This document shows positions 1-24,217 of a DNA stretch of 64,000 nt, in pieces (within the stretch, counting starts at the first letter, position 1; the number at the start of each line of letters is the position of its first letter). The position numbers and the translations under genes are program-made. Where the stretch lies: assembly GCF_017591425.1 (NCBI RefSeq), contig NW_024466413.1, forward strand, positions 1,488,001 through 1,552,000, read 5' to 3'. Under the pieces are notes generated by a model. It was not told where the DNA came from. It worked only from the letters and a program-made list of their open reading frames with translations, and searched no databases. This stretch comes from Ochotona curzoniae. Taxonomy: Eukaryota > Chordata > Mammalia > Lagomorpha > Ochotonidae.

Positions 1-457
1 TTGTTTTGTTTATTGTACTTTTTTTGGAGTTTCCCAGTCCAAGATCAGGAGAATCTATTGGTTCAGCCACTTGGCGAGTAGGATAGTGGAAGAGCACTCA
101 TGCAGGAAGCTGGGAAACAGCTGAAGGCGTGCTTGTGGGGAGGCATCTCCAGTGCCCTGAAGACCACCGTGAGCAAGTATGTACCCGTAACTGATCAACT
201 GTTAACATCAGCTGTTGATGTAAGACCTTCAACGGCTGCCCGAGTGTGGGAAGCTAATGTTTCCACGCTGCACTCACACCTTGGGGCTGAGAGGGAATGA
301 GGTAGCAGAAGGGAAGGAAGGCTGCATAGCTCCTTCCAACGGGGCCGTGGCCTCTTTCCCAAGGACACACAGCATTGACTTCCTGGAGTCCTGCTTTTAG
401 AAATGGACACAAAGCCACTCCACATCATTCACCTGTTCATCCCGTGTTATCCCTTAG
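1..457 (+). other. FAM135B: End of an upstream FAM135B intron
   Basis: These bases precede the first recognisable exon and end in the acceptor ccctta-g at 456-457. The preceding exon should encode the helical stretch before VRRFSEAFF. It is not found here in any frame, so it must lie before base 1. I see no repeat or RNA gene in this stretch. Confidence 0.7.
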
Positions 458-531
458 GTCCGGAGGTTTTCTGAGGCCTTCTTTTATATGGAGCACCAGA
501 AGCTTGCCGTCCTGACCTTTCAGGAGAATCT
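458..531 (+). CDS. FAM135B: FAM135B coding exon a (partial-protein residues 1-25)
   Basis: The exon reads VRRFSEAFFYMEHQKLAVLT and then FQENL. It starts after the acceptor AG at 456-457 and ends before the donor gtaagt at 532. It is 74 nt long and enters in phase 0. It leaves two bases (CT) that combine with the first base of the next exon to make Leu. The encoded segment is the end of the N-terminal FAM135 region (DUF3657-type), where aromatic and basic residues suggest an amphipathic helix. The exon has no start codon because the gene begins upstream of the window. Identification rests on the family sequence and on the exact phase match to exon b 8 kb downstream. Confidence 0.9.
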
Positions 532-879
532 GTAAGTAATGAAGTCCACATCTACTTCACCTACAAGGTAGTCACCAAAGACAGACCTTGCTTTCTGCAT
601 TGGACTTCCTGTTTCACATCGTCGTTGCTGGAAAAGCAGAGGAATTTGCCCGCCTCTGCACATTCTGTCTGCATTTTCTCTGCAGGCTGAAAAAACCAAC
701 CCACTAAAATTAAACAAATACATTTATTTACAGGGATGAGAGCTGGCAAGGGGCACAGAATGACAACAACCAGAGTCCTTTTCTGCGCTGCTGTGGTTCT
801 GTAGACACAATCAACACTTCCTAGATCCCCAAAGACATTTGTGCTGAGCCTTCTTCCTAAGTCTTGTGTGTATTGCACA

Positions 880-1178
880 GGCAGATAAGACTAATAGAGA
901 GAAGGAGAGACAAAGAGAAAGATCTTCCAACCACTGATTCATTCCCAAATGACTGCAATGGCCAGACCTGAGCCAATCTGAAGCCAAGAGCCAGAAGCTG
1001 TTTCCAGATTGCCCCACAGGTGCAGGGTCCCAAAGATTTGAGCCATTCTCTACTGTTTTCCTAGGCCATAAGTAGGTAGCTGGATTGGATTGGAGCAGCT
1101 GGCGCACGAACTGGTGCCCACAGGGGATCCTGTGTTTGCGAGGCGAGGATTTAGCCATTGAGTCATTGCTTGGGCTCC
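880..1178 (-). mobile_element. CSINE (tRNA-derived lagomorph SINE), antisense, diverged
   Basis: Reading the minus strand gives the usual order: B-box region, CCTAGGAAAA-type block, CACCTGTGGGGCA, and a GA-rich tail (GAGAGAAGGAGAGACAAAG on the plus strand). There are many substitutions and no clear target-site duplication, so this is an older copy. Confidence 0.75.
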
Positions 1179-1904
1179 ATGTGCAGAAACTTCCTTCAAA
1201 CATAGATTAATAGAAAGTGGTGTGGCCACAAGCTATATCAGAAAAAAAAAAAAAAACAGAATTCACATGAGACAGTGCAATAGCTACAAAATGCATTTAG
1301 CATAGAAATGAAATCTCAACAGCTTAATGAAGAGTACCCATTTCTACATTTTACTTCTTCCTCAAAATATAAAAGTTTAACATACTCAAGGAACTTAGAG
1401 GGCTAATGGAAGATGAGGTTATCCTCTTGTATGGATGAGCTGGTGAGCACGAACGGAGATTCCTTCAAAAAATTTCATTCTTGGACACACAACTGTTAAA
1501 AAGCAAAAACCTGAGGAGTGTGTTCACATCAAAATGTCAAGGTGGACATGGAATGATTTTGTAGAAACCATGCAAGTCTGGCAGGAGGAGCACTTGAGAA
1601 TAATCCATCGCCAAAGACAAATGCTGATGACCTGTGAATGCTTATCTGCATAGTCTTAATTTTCTCCCCACACTTCACTGCTTTTAAAAATTACAGCAGC
1701 ATTTACCATTTGTCTCACAGCTTCTGAAAGTAGGGGTGGGAGAACGCCAAGGAAAACACACCTTCATGTTAAAATAACTGGTCCAGACATCTTGTGAGTC
1801 TGTTTCACATACATTTAGTCATCTGTTCATTCTAGTCTCCAGGTAGAACTTGGTGAATGTAGTTTTAACAACTAACAGCACAATATGACAAATAAGAACA
1901 AGGA

Positions 1905-2216
1905 TTGTTTATTTTTAGCTGAAGAGTAGATTTTGTGGGATGGAGAACAGAATGAGAATGATGCTAACCCACTGGTTCACTTCCCCAGTGACCGCAGTGG
2001 TCACAGCTGGGCGGATCCTAAACCAGGAGCTTCTTCCATGTCTCCCATGTAGATGCAGGGTCCCAAGGACTTGAATTAATTCTCCACTGTTTTCAAGGCC
2101 ATAAGCTGAGAGCTGGATTGGAAGTGGAGTAGCTGGGAAACACATTGGTTCCCGTATGGAAACTGCCAGAACGAGTAGGTGGAGGATTAGCTTGCGATGC
2201 CACTGTGCCGGCCCCT
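1905..2216 (-). mobile_element. CSINE, antisense, nearly full length
   Basis: The plus strand shows the tail complement first and the head complement GTGCCGGCCCCT last. The central block GATGCAGGGTCCCAAGGACT matches other copies in the window. Divergence is moderate. Confidence 0.78.
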
Positions 2217-2489
2217 AGAAACATAACTTTAAGAAATACCAAGAAAAATATTGCAAACCCGCACCACCACAGAGAATCTGATTCCAGTGTCACTGTAACG
2301 GCAGGAAAAGCCATCATGGTGTCTTCAAGAAAGGTGAGCACATCTGGAAATCATGGTCACAAGGATTCTGATCTCATTGGAGAGCTTTATTGTAATTCCA
2401 AACACTTTGTACCCAGGCCAGATGGTGTGATGTCCAGACTATGTGTGTCAGAGACCCTATGTATGTTCTTGGGGGAGCTGTTTTTCTCC

Positions 2490-2625
2490 CATTGCCATTT
2501 TTATCCCTTATCCCAACTTATACTCTCAGTTTCCTTATCCAGAGGATAGGAACAATAATGATTGCTAGGGTTAGACGAGAATATCTTATGAAGTGTAAGT
2601 GAGCGAAATGGTTCCTGTACAAGAG
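2490..2625 (+). repeat. MIR-like fragment
   Basis: The run TCTCAGTTTCCTTATCCAGAGGATAGGAACAATAATG followed by a pyrimidine-poor tail matches the conserved core end of mammalian MIR SINEs. It is short and diverged, and was assigned by eye only. Confidence 0.45.
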
Positions 2626-3159
2626 CAGTGGAGATGCAGCAGGGGACAAGGTCAAGAATGTTGTTCTGATTTGCCACGCTCTCTAGTGGAGAATCAGCAC
2701 GGCATGGATGGGATCCCTTCAGACGGTGACAAATGAAGACCAGCGTAGCAATGGAAGCACAAGAATTTTGAGAAATGGGGTATGAGCAGCTTCATCGTTG
2801 CTGAGGCGGAGCTGACGCAGAGGCTGTGACAGGGGATCAGAGTGAATCTGGAGGGTCCGAGACGGCACGTGGAGCTGTAGAAGCACGGGGAGGAAGGGAG
2901 GGCCAGTGGGGCAGGCGGGAACAAGCCTGGTGGGCTTGTGTGGACCCGAGAAAGACCCTCTCGTGGCACTGTGAAAGCTTCAGTTCATGTCTCCCCCCAC
3001 GCCCACCCCAGCTTGTTAGTGAATGAGCGTGGACTTGAGCATTTCACATCTCATACATGTGGTTTCAAATCGTCATGCTGTGGCTTATCCTTAGGACATC
3101 AAAGCAGTCTCGCTGAGCCCTTCCTGGCTGGGTTCTTAGAAGGGAGATTTCTCCACTCA

Positions 3160-3480
3160 GGAAATATCTATTTACTATCTACTCTGCACCTGATACTCTT
3201 TTGAGCAGTAGTGAAGAAATGACAAATTTCCTACGTCAAGGACTTTACATTTTAGTGGTAGAGGGCATAGAAATAAACAAATGAATGGTGTGAAATAAAC
3301 GTCAGTGTGAACGAGCCAGAGGGGCTGTCCGACGAGTCCTCAGAGGCGGGCTTCCTGAGAAGGTGACATTGAGCTGTGACGTAAACACAGATTGTTTTCA
3401 GACTGAGAGTCATTGAGAAGGAATACAGGGGAGAGGAAGACTTAGAAGGCAATAGTGAACTTGGCACCTGCTAGCAGTTA
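3160..3480 (+). repeat. Old mammalian interspersed repeat, family not assigned
   Basis: The order of blocks is: an aatatctatttactatctactctgcacctg-type start, then a 'gactttacattttagtggtagagggcatagaaataaacaaa' block, then 'cttcctgagaaggtgacattgagctg'. It is the pattern of a very common ancient mammalian repeat. A second copy in the same orientation lies at 4860-5260. I cannot name the family safely (MIR/L2 age class). Confidence 0.4.
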
Positions 3481-3790
3481 CGTGAGAAGATGGTGTGCAT
3501 TCTCTTGCTGGCTGCCTTGGTGAGGCGGTCCTGCAGGCTGAGGTTGGAGAAGAAGAGAAACAGAAGCCGCAGGTGCACCCCTTCTGGCAGGACCCATCTT
3601 GTGCAAATTCAAACTAAGTTGTTTCTGCACCAAAAGGTCACCATATCTAATTGGCTGTGGTATTAATTCAGAGGGTTTGTCACATATACAGTAAGAGTGA
3701 GAAGTGTTTGCTATAACTTTTCTTTCAACTTTTCTGAAGGTATGAGATTTTACTCAGCTGCCATGACTATGAAAGCTAATTTTTTTTATT

Positions 3791-4086
3791 TAAAGATTTT
3801 TTTTTTTCATTGGAAATAAAGATTTACAGAGAGAGAGAGACAGAAAGATCAGAAAGACAGAAAGATACTGGTTCACTCCCCAGATGAGTAATCCAAAGTC
3901 AGGAGCTTTGCCCAGGACGCCCACATGGGTGCAGGGACCTAAACATTTGGGCCATCCTCTACTGCTTTCCTAGGTCATAAGCAGGGGGCTGGGTGGGAAA
4001 TGGGGCAGCCATGTCACGAGCCAGCACCATATGATATCCCAGCACTTGGAAGCAGAGAATTAACCAGCCATTGTGCTGGACCTGCT
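3791..4086 (-). mobile_element. CSINE, antisense, full length
   Basis: It begins with taaagattttttttttt (the tail), continues through a (GA)n block and 'ggttcactccccagatgag', and ends near 'gtgctggacctgc', a decayed head. Its length of about 296 bp is typical of the family. Confidence 0.8.
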
Positions 4087-4149
4087 GAAAGCAATTTCTT
4101 GCCATAGGTTATATATTTTTTTTAAATGTCAAGAATGATAGAACTAGCT

Positions 4150-4255
4150 ACCAAGGGCACTTGCTCAGAGCCCCTTTGGCTCAGCGAAGTTAAGTATTTT
4201 CTCTTAGGCCACAAAGCAAGCCAGTATACCAGATCTGAGGAGTCTGGACGCCACA
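4150..4255 (-). repeat. MIR-like fragment, antisense
   Basis: The string 'ggctcagcgaagttaagtattttct' followed by 'aggccacaaagcaagccag' is the complement of the MIR core, where the usual form is a gaggttaagtaacttgcccaaggtcacacagc-like block. It is diverged. Confidence 0.45.
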
Positions 4256-4859
4256 TGTTCAGTTCTCCAGCTGTGGCTCCCCTGTCATGGTATCGAGTTG
4301 TTTCTCTAAAGAATGCACAAGAAGAAATACACCAAATATGGATTTCTCAGTTTCCAACACACAGGCACCCTCATGCTGGTGGGCTGTATGGACCCTTAGG
4401 TCAGGGTAAACTTGATGTTGAAATCAATAGGCAATGAGCCAGGCCTTCTGTGAAGTCTCTGCCTGATTGTTACTCAAGATGGCCTAACTGAAATGCAAAG
4501 AGATCTACCTGATGCTCAAACCGTGAGTGCCTCTGCCTCCCCTACAGTCTGATTTGCATGCAAGTGCAACTTTCCTGCATGTCGCTCAGATGAGGACGTG
4601 ACCATGCGCTTGGCACGAGCTGTGCCAGGAGCACGCTTGCTCACTCAGGTGCACAGCGTTTTGCTCCCAGGTTGCTGCTGGGTGCTGAGGTGTCTCCTGC
4701 AGTCAGCGGCAGGTGAGGGCTGGGGAGGAGTGTGTCATGGGGAATTGGCAATAACAGTTAAAACAGCAGAGTTCAGGAGCCCGTGTGAGGACTTTTGATA
4801 GTAAGAGATGGGATATTCTCTTAACATGTATTTGTTTTTTTTCTCCCCCGCTTCATCCA

Positions 4860-5260
4860 TCTGCATCAGTCACTCACTCAGTTCCAGGCACTAATCCAAG
4901 GACTTGAGCTGCAGTGATTTCCTCAAAGGCAGACAGTGTCCCTGCCCTCAAGGAGCAGAGAAGACAAATACATTTGCAGATAAACAAGATCATTTCTGAT
5001 GAGGCTAAAGCACAGACACCTGCTGTGGGTGGCTGGGACTGGTGGCTCTCCGAGGCAGGGTGTTAAAGCAGAACTGTTGTGGGAGTGAATTGTGTGCACG
5101 TAGATCCGGAGGCGGGAGGGAGCTGTGAGTGCAAAGGCACTGAGGCCCCTCAGGACCTGTGCTGTGCATCAGAGATCACGGGCCGGGCAGTGCTGTGTGA
5201 GGGCAAAGGTGGCCTGGAGTCACAGGGGTCACTCAGAGCCTTCAGAGTCAGGCAAGAAAT
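4860..5260 (+). repeat. Second copy of the unassigned old repeat
   Basis: Shared blocks include 'ttccaggcactaatccaaggacttgagctgcagtg', 'tccctgccctcaaggagcagagaagacaaat' and a late 'gtgcaaaggcactgaggcccct'. They follow the same order as the repeat at 3160-3480 but are better preserved. It is an ancient mammalian repeat, not a gene. Confidence 0.45.
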
Positions 5261-6344
5261 CTGGATGCTTTTGCTTTGCTGCTAATGAACTTGTCTCCAA
5301 TTTCTGCACGTTGACCCTGAAGCTTCCTAGATTGAGATGGGACGTCCCTTTCTCTGAACAGTTTTGTTCAAGTGATGTTGCTTCTTCACTGTCTTCTTTC
5401 GTGCTGTGTCCCTTTCTTCCTTAAAGAATCCAAGAAGACACGGATGTATACACACGCACATGGACACACTTGGACACACATACCTGTGCATGTTTCAGAG
5501 TACTCCTTTACATTAATGTATCAGCGCAAGTCAATCCGACACATAACATGCCTGCTCTGTGCACACAAACACGTTTGCACATTCAAATACATGGGCACGT
5601 GTTATATCCATGAAAACACACCCGTGTGTCCACACCCATATTGCTAACATGGGAAGGCGCGCAATCACTCCTAGACACCATCCTGTGGCAGAAGCGCTGT
5701 CTGGTAACTGACCTGGTCCTGAGGACTGAGCTGGGCAGCTTTCACTGCTTTGCTGTCTCCCACACGGGCCTACACTCAGCAGGGTGCTCAGGGGCCTTCC
5801 TGCTTGAGCCCACCTCCCCCGCCTCTGCCTCTGAGCTGCTGACACAGGACCCCCATGCAGCATGCAGTGTGTACAACGTGGTGTCTCCGAGACGGCCTGC
5901 TGAGTAAGTGGTCCTTTTCACATCTTTCACTTGTTTGCTGATGGGAAGCGTTGCTCACGGCACTCAGAGTGCATCAGTGAGAAAGGCAGACAGCACCTCA
6001 GGCAGGATGGCTGCTAAGCAGTGAGCTCCACAAAGCCGGAGTGACCTCATTCATTAGAGACGGCAGCACTGCAGCAAGAGAGCCAAGCCAAGGACAGGAG
6101 ACGGGCTTTGGTTGGGGACATGGGGCAGGGCTACAGTGGGCTCTTTTCTTTGCCTGTTCCACGGAGGAGGTGTTTTCCCTGTCTGGAAGATCCATTCTCA
6201 CTTTTTTTCGGTTATCACCTGATGGATTCTGAGGCCCTGATGGCATGAGGGTTCTCCAGGCCCACAGACTAATAGGAGGTGGAGGAAGGTAGAGGAGGAA
6301 GGAGGTGGAGGTAGAGGTGGAGCCAGTCAGGTGTAGAGAGTACA

Positions 6345-6515
6345 TAAAGATGTGAGAGATAGAGATACAGAGTGAGAGAGAGAGAGACAGAGAGATATCC
6401 CAGGCAAACAGACACATGATAGAAGCGAGGTGGAAGGCAGATCTCTCTCTCTCTTTCTCTGTCTGTCTCTCTCTCTCTCATACACACAAACACACACACA
6501 CACACACACACACAG
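6345..6515 (+). repeat. Compound microsatellite (GA)n / (TC)n / (CA)n
   Basis: A (GA)-rich run at 6345-6395 is followed after about 45 bp by a (TC)n run from 6442 that passes directly into (CA)n ending near 6515. The GA and TC arms are complementary and could pair. Confidence 0.9.
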
Positions 6516-6575
6516 AACAGATAGACACCAGACAATTAGACAGATGGCAGATGAGAAAGAGAAGGTTAATAGCTA

Positions 6576-6876
6576 GGGGCTGGTGCAGCGGCTTAACTGG
6601 CTAATCCTCCACTTCAAAGCCTTTTGTGTCCTGGCTGCTCCACTTCCCATCCAGCTCCCTGCTGTTGCTTAGGAAAACACCTGAGGATGTCCCAAAGCCT
6701 TGGGACCCTGGATCCATGTGGGGACCTATAATAAGCTCCTGGCTCCTGGTTTCTGATTGGCTCAGCTCTGGACATTGTGGCCATTTGAGGAGTAAACCAT
6801 TTGAGGATGGAAGACCTTTTTCTCTGTGTTTCTTTCTCTTTGTAAATGCGTCTTTCCAACAAAAATACATTTTTTA
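6576..6876 (+). mobile_element. CSINE, sense
   Basis: It starts with GGGGCTGGTGCAGCGGCTTAAC and passes through 'ctccacttcccatccagctccctgctg' and 'gtcccaaagccttgggaccctg'. It ends in 'ccaacaaaaatacatttttt'. The pol III A-box region is decayed. It lies inside the first intron of the window in the gene's own orientation. Confidence 0.85.
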
Positions 6877-8478
6877 AAAGAAGATAGATACATACACGCA
6901 TGTACAGAGAGAAAGAGTGCAATCAAAGGGCAATGCTTCACTTGGTTATGAAAGTGAGCTCTCATATCGGGCCTTCATAAAGCTGGGGCACCAGTGAATC
7001 CTTCCTGTGGCTCCATCCACATCCCGAGACATCAACGGCAGGAAGACTGACATGCAACTCTAAGATGGAACCCAAAGGCTCAGGAACCCAGGGGCCCACT
7101 TTGGCAAATCCCTGAGCCCAGGTCTGGAAAAGCTGGAGCTGCAACATTTAGGGCAGGAGAAGAGAGGGCATCCCGGATGCAGAATTAAAATAAAAAACAC
7201 AAGAACTTGACCTTCTGCTTTTTGTGTTACCCAGGCCGCAGGTGGATGGGGTGTGCCCTGTGCCTTGAAGACAGACTCTGTCCATCACATCCCAGCTCAC
7301 ATGAGTGCTCTGTAAACACTCTCCCAGACCCTCTTGGGCAGCCTGAGCCTGGCTGCTCTAATCAAAGTCCTGGCCTTTTGGGGATTTTTCTTTCAGCAGA
7401 AGCACTGGGAAGTTAATATAGTGATTGAATACAGCTCACCTTTGTAAGCTAACCATGCATTCCTGACCGTCAGATTGACACCCCAAATCATCAGCCTCCC
7501 CTGCCCATTACGCCCAGGGAACTATACAGGATCTCCAGCTGAAGACAGTAACATGGGCCCAAGTGTGCTGACGTAGTATAGATCTGCCTGGAAAATTTGC
7601 TCAGGGCTAATCCCTTTTTCTCATGAAATTTTTGAAGAGCCCTCCCGTGTCAACTCACCTTCCTCTGTTGCTGCGTGTACTGGAGGAAGAAGTTGTTGGG
7701 GGCTGGTGTGCGTGTAAGAGTCACTCACACTGCTGACGGACAGAGGTTAGGCTGCTAAGCCTGAGGGTTGGTGGGGCCGACAGGCAGAAAGGAGCTGCAC
7801 CTGTCGTGCAGTTCTGCGGGATCCCCCGCTGCCTTGGGGAAGCCTGGCAGCGCGGACAACAGCAGCAACAAAAGGTGCGGTGTTGGTGAGGTTCTTTCAT
7901 GGAGCAAGATGAGCTCCTTTGCTGACTTGGAGAGAAGGGGATGAGCCTTTTCTGCCACCCCAAGCTTTGCTCCAAATGCCCAAATTGATTTCCTATTGGT
8001 GGAAGGATGTTTTGGTCATGGGAAAAAAATATGGATTGTCATTATTTTTAATCCTACTTGGAGGGAAAATATGATTCTTGAAGCAGAGGGATTTATATAC
8101 AAATCAAGAAACATGGCGCCCACACATCAGTCACTCACAGCACTATTTTTCAGGTGGTTTTTCCCCTAAGGAATGCCACCCTTGACCTAAGTGATGTAAA
8201 AGAATCAAGAGTCAAGCATGTGCTGACCTGTGGGATTTTTTGGCCATTTGTGAACTCTGCTGGCATTGCAGGAGCATGTGATGGCACCCCCTAAAGTGAC
8301 ATGTGATCTGTGTGAGGGGTCTCCCTAAGGCTACAGGGGGTGTCCCCAAGCCTCGGGGCCCACACCAGTTCCAAAACAAACTGGAGTTTGGATGGGGGTC
8401 AGTAGGTGGCTGGATGAAGGTGGTGGACAGACAGGCAGAGTCTTCTGTGGTGTGTGGAGATTCCTGCCAGAACTATAA

Positions 8479-19688
<11,210 letters not shown>

Positions 19689-20407
19689 TAAAGTGTGGGA
19701 TATGAGAGCATGGTAAAAACCCTGGCTTAGGGATAGAACCCCTTTGTTCATGACCTCGGTGGAGTTAGGCTAAATGCTTCTCAAGGTCTTTTCTCCTTTA
19801 CATTTCTGCAAACATGAAAGAGACGTCCCTGAGGTTCTGGAAGGAAAGACTGAGAGGAGCAATGGTGTAATAGAGAAGTGGGTGTGGACCGCACGGAGAG
19901 GTTAAGTCCTGAGTCAGACACTTAGGGAGAACTCCGGCCAGGACATTTAGCCACTGTGTGCCTCAGTTTGCTTACTGTTTGACATGTAGATCATGTGCAT
20001 GAAGGTTTGTACATGTGCATGTCTGTGTACATCCACAACATGTGTATACGTGTAGGCGTGCATATAATACACATGTGTGTTTACTGTTGTCCCAAAGGAC
20101 CCTTGCAGACTTGGTTCCTGACTCCTGACAGTTCCTGAATGCCCCAAAGCCTGCGCATCTTAATGAAGTGTTTTGCGTAAGGCTGCACAGTGCTCCTATG
20201 TAATGTAAATGGTCCCTAGATCACTTAGACTATCACGTGCAGTGCAAATGTGTGCAAATAGTTGTGATATCAGATTTCCTAGGAAATTATCACTAGGAAA
20301 AGGATCCATTTATGTTCAGTACAGATGCAGTTTTCTTACCAATAGTTTTAATCCACAGTCGGCTGAATGGGCAGAAGCACAGAACACGGGTGCTGAGGGT
20401 GTGTATG

Positions 20408-20408
<1 letters not shown>

Positions 20409-20452
<44 letters not shown>
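20409..20452 (+). repeat. (TG)22 microsatellite
   Basis: An uninterrupted TG dinucleotide run of 44 bp is followed by GAGAGGGGGGG. It is a likely length-polymorphic, Z-DNA-prone site within a FAM135B intron. Confidence 0.97.
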
Positions 20453-20454
<2 letters not shown>

Positions 20455-20944
20455 AGGGGGGGTGCTGCATGCACGTGTGTGTCACAGCAGTGTTAGGGGC
20501 TAAGCTGAGGAAGGAAGGCAAAGCTCGCTGCCGTTCATGGGCAGTCGCATGTGAAGGAATTCTCTGCTGCCTGTTTGCTCTTGCCATCGAGGCTCCCGCG
20601 GGGGGAAAGAAGCAAGGCACGTGTGTTTTGAAAGATGAGTGTGTTTTCCAAGACAGCGAGTGGTGGGGAGAGTTTTCTGTGCAGAATAAATGGTATGTGA
20701 CCAGCACAGTGGGACACTGCTGTGTGGCAGCAGCACAGAGCGTGTCCTGCAAACCTAGGAAGCCAGGGAGAGGTGATGAGGGACTCGCCCTGTAGACCGT
20801 GGTGATAACACCTGCGAGATATGAACCGGGGGAGTGATGCGGCTTGGTATTTGGAAGGCCATGTGTGGCATGCGGTCTGTGTCACAGTAGTTTAATACAT
20901 TGTGTGGCTAGCAAATGCTTTAGCAGACCTTAATGTTGAGATTG

Positions 20945-21226
20945 TTTTATAAGAATTTATTTATTTGTAAGTCAGAGTTATATAGTTCAAGGGAGACACA
21001 GACAGCTGAGATTTCCTAAATGTCTTCAACTGAACACTGGGCAAGGCCAAAGCCAGGAGCCAGGCGCTTCATACAGGTCCCCCACATGGATGGCACAGGC
21101 CCAAACACTTTGGTCATATCCTGCTTTTCTAAGCCAATAGCAGCGAGCTGAATCAGAAGTGGAGTAGCCAGAAACAAACCAGCGCCGTATGGGATACCAG
21201 TGCCACAAACTGGCTTTATTTAACCT
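20945..21226 (-). mobile_element. CSINE, antisense, old
   Basis: The fragment has 'aagaatttatttatttgtaagtcagagttatat' (tail), then 'ggccaaagccaggagccaggcgcttcatacagg', then 'aaaccagcgccgtatgggataccagtgcc' (head side). Divergence is high. Confidence 0.75.
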
Positions 21227-21896
21227 GTATGGCTCAAAGCTAGCCTGACTGTCCAAATCTGTTATATAGTTAGGGTCACATGATGAGTCACTTACTGGCT
21301 TTTCTGTTATTGTAAGGGCATGGCATATTGGACAATTTCAGAACAGTCAGAAACCTCTTTCTCTGTCATATTAGCCTTCCTTACAAATCAGGATCCTTAT
21401 ACAGAGATCAATGAATTTAAGCGTATTTCCTTCCCTGGTCACAGAGACATTGTGATGTTGGAACAAGCTAAGGTCATCACCGGCGATTCTGATCACGCCT
21501 GTCTAGAGTGTGGAGCCTCTCGTAGCTGTGCCTTTGCACTCAAGCACATTTGCACTTGTGGCTCTTGTTCACTTCCTGGTATTTTATCAAAAGCATTTGT
21601 TTGGGGGTGACACAATCCACTCATCCATGCCAGTGTCAGCAGAAGTTGGGTGCGAGGGCTGTGAAATGAGATGCTGCTGTGTTCTCCGGCAGCTTGGCAG
21701 GACGTGCGCGTTTCCCTCCGAGGGCTTCAGGAGGAGGAGGGCTGAAGCAGAAGACACAACCGGTGTCAAGGCTCCAGGTGCCTGTGGTTGTGCCATTTTG
21801 TGGACGATTTAAACATGAGAATGCAAATTTGCTTCTGATAACTCAAATGTTTGCTGAAATGCCTACTACTCTCTTATTCTTTAGATTCATAGTTGA

Positions 21897-22109
<213 letters not shown>

Positions 22110-22349
22110 TGAGACACACCTCAGCCTTAATGCTACAGTGATGCACTCCGAATGTGTGTCTCCCACTCTTGGGGAAGCCAACAGCTCTGCAAAGACTCGG
22201 CGTCCTCAGCCCTTCTCCTGCAGGGACATGGGAGATGCAGGCCAATGGATGTGTGTACATGTGTTGGGGGGGGTCATCGCAAAACAAACATGCTATAGCT
22301 TCTACTCTCTAGTAATCTTTTATTACCATTTTTCAAAGTGTTATTTTCC

Positions 22350-22690
22350 ATCATTTGAAAGGAAGAGTGGCAGAGTGAGAATAAATGAATGAAATCATTG
22401 CGAATGAGGAGAGAGAGTGAGAGAGAGAGCGAGAGGGAGAGAGGATCGTTCTGCTGGTTAACTTTGTAAATTCCTGCAAGAGCTGGGGTTGGAGCATGCC
22501 AAGGCCAGGAGCCAGGAGCTCCATGTAGGTCTCCTACACAGATCAGAGGATCCCAAGTGCCTACCCGTCACCCTCTGCTCTTAAGTTGCACATCAACAGG
22601 AAGCTGCATGAGAGCAGGGGTGGGATTCAGTCCCAGGCACTGGGACAGGAAATGTGACCCTCCCATGTGGGACCACAGCACCTGTCCCAC
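22350..22690 (-). mobile_element. CSINE, antisense, expanded GA tract
   Basis: It starts 'atttgaaaggaagagtggcagagtg', contains a (GA)n-rich stretch at 22408-22443, and continues with 'gccaaggccaggagccaggagctcc'. It ends near 'gggaccacagcacctgtccc'. It is an older copy with a GA tract longer than usual. Confidence 0.75.
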
Positions 22691-23519
22691 CACCCATCTT
22701 CTCTTGTTCTAATCACATAAGCACAAGATGGGTGGTTTCAGCTTCCCCCAGGTATACAGATTCACATACAAACCTGGAAGGTGCAAGCTTGTCCATTTAT
22801 GCGGACTGAGTGGGGGACATGAGTCATTGTCCTTGACCTGATGTGATACCTCCCACAGTCTGTAATGGGAAAGTGTGCAGGGCCGTTGAAGACCTGCTTG
22901 TGTTGTTCGTGTGACTTCAGAGGATGACAGGGGACTGAGTGGTCAGTGTGTCCAATAGGGAGGGCAAAAGAGCCAACTGATGGGCCTGCCCGGTCCTGCC
23001 AAGCATGCTGGCCTGGTACAGGGTCTGCCCCTGCTTCACAGTCCTCCGTTGCTCTCTAGGCACCAACTCGATTGATACTTTCTATCTCCATAAATATAAA
23101 TCAGGCAAAGCCACAGACTTCCTTGCACAAGAACCTTAGCTACTGTGTATACTTGTATGATACCTTGAATGCGCAGTTATTGCGGGAAGTAGGGAGAGGA
23201 AGGCAGGCTCAGGGTCTCAGTGTTTCACCTGGGGGAGCTCAGATGCTGAGATGGCCACATAGAGCTGTCGTAAAGCAGGACAAGAGAGTGACTGTCACAC
23301 CCTGCCCTCTCCACCTTTGTATGGGCCAGCATTGGACACAGGCTGCCCCAGTGTGATCCGGATCAGAGCTCAATGAAGAGGCACACTTCTCTGCAGGGTC
23401 ACATGGCTGAGAGCATCAGCAGCATGTGGGGAGTGAGAATGCGGACAGAGGCAGGAGCTGGGGTGCCATGCTGGGCTTGGAGGACAGTGGAGATGCACTC
23501 TGATGCCACTCTGCATGGT

Positions 23520-23669
23520 GACCTGATGAAGGCTGGAATGCAGTGAGATGAACACATTGCAGGAAGATGGGATGGGGTGGGGTGGGATGGGATGGGATGG
23601 GATGGGGGGTGGGGTGGGGTGGGATGGGAGCTAAAGTGGGAGACCTGATGAAGGTTGGAATGCAGTGAG
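23520..23669 (+). repeat. Duplicated 28-bp flank around a GGGAT/GGGGT minisatellite
   Basis: Two near-identical 28-bp words (GACCTGATGAAGGCTGGAAT... and GACCTGATGAAGGTTGGAAT...) at 23520 and 23642 lie 122 bp apart. They flank a pentameric G-rich array at 23567-23630. The plus strand has many G3-G6 runs and could form a G-quadruplex. Confidence 0.85.
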
Positions 23670-24055
23670 CTTTTGTGGCTGAGGGCGGCCAGTAGACTCA
23701 GATGCCCTTCTTCCTGGAACTCTTCAGCATCACCTAGCTCCAGAAGGCTTTTTCTCCTGCTGCTCACCATTCAGGGTAGCTTGCTGTGGCTTCTTAGCTT
23801 CTACAGATGATGCAAGCAAAGTCTTCATTTCCCTATGAAGCACCGAAGGCCAGGTGTAGAGCATCCTCCTCTCAGCTCTTGTAGGCACCTGCTGCCCTGT
23901 CTGCCAGGGATGTGCGCTGCCTAATCTCACAGGACAAGCTCTCTGGCAGGGTAGCACCCTGGGGCCCAGGTCTGGGCTCTGCTTTCCCTGCAAAATGAAT
24001 CTGTAAAGTGTGTGAAAACCAAAAGGGGTTTCAGTTCAAGTGACTTGAGTTTTAA

Positions 24056-24217
<162 letters not shown>

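Noticed and set aside
5626..5907. A 93-codon open frame ending next to a gtaagt, looking like an extra exon
   Set aside because: Exons a and b of FAM135B join directly in phase, and the frame matches nothing I recall in the family. It has no domain. It is likely chance in GC-richer intron DNA.
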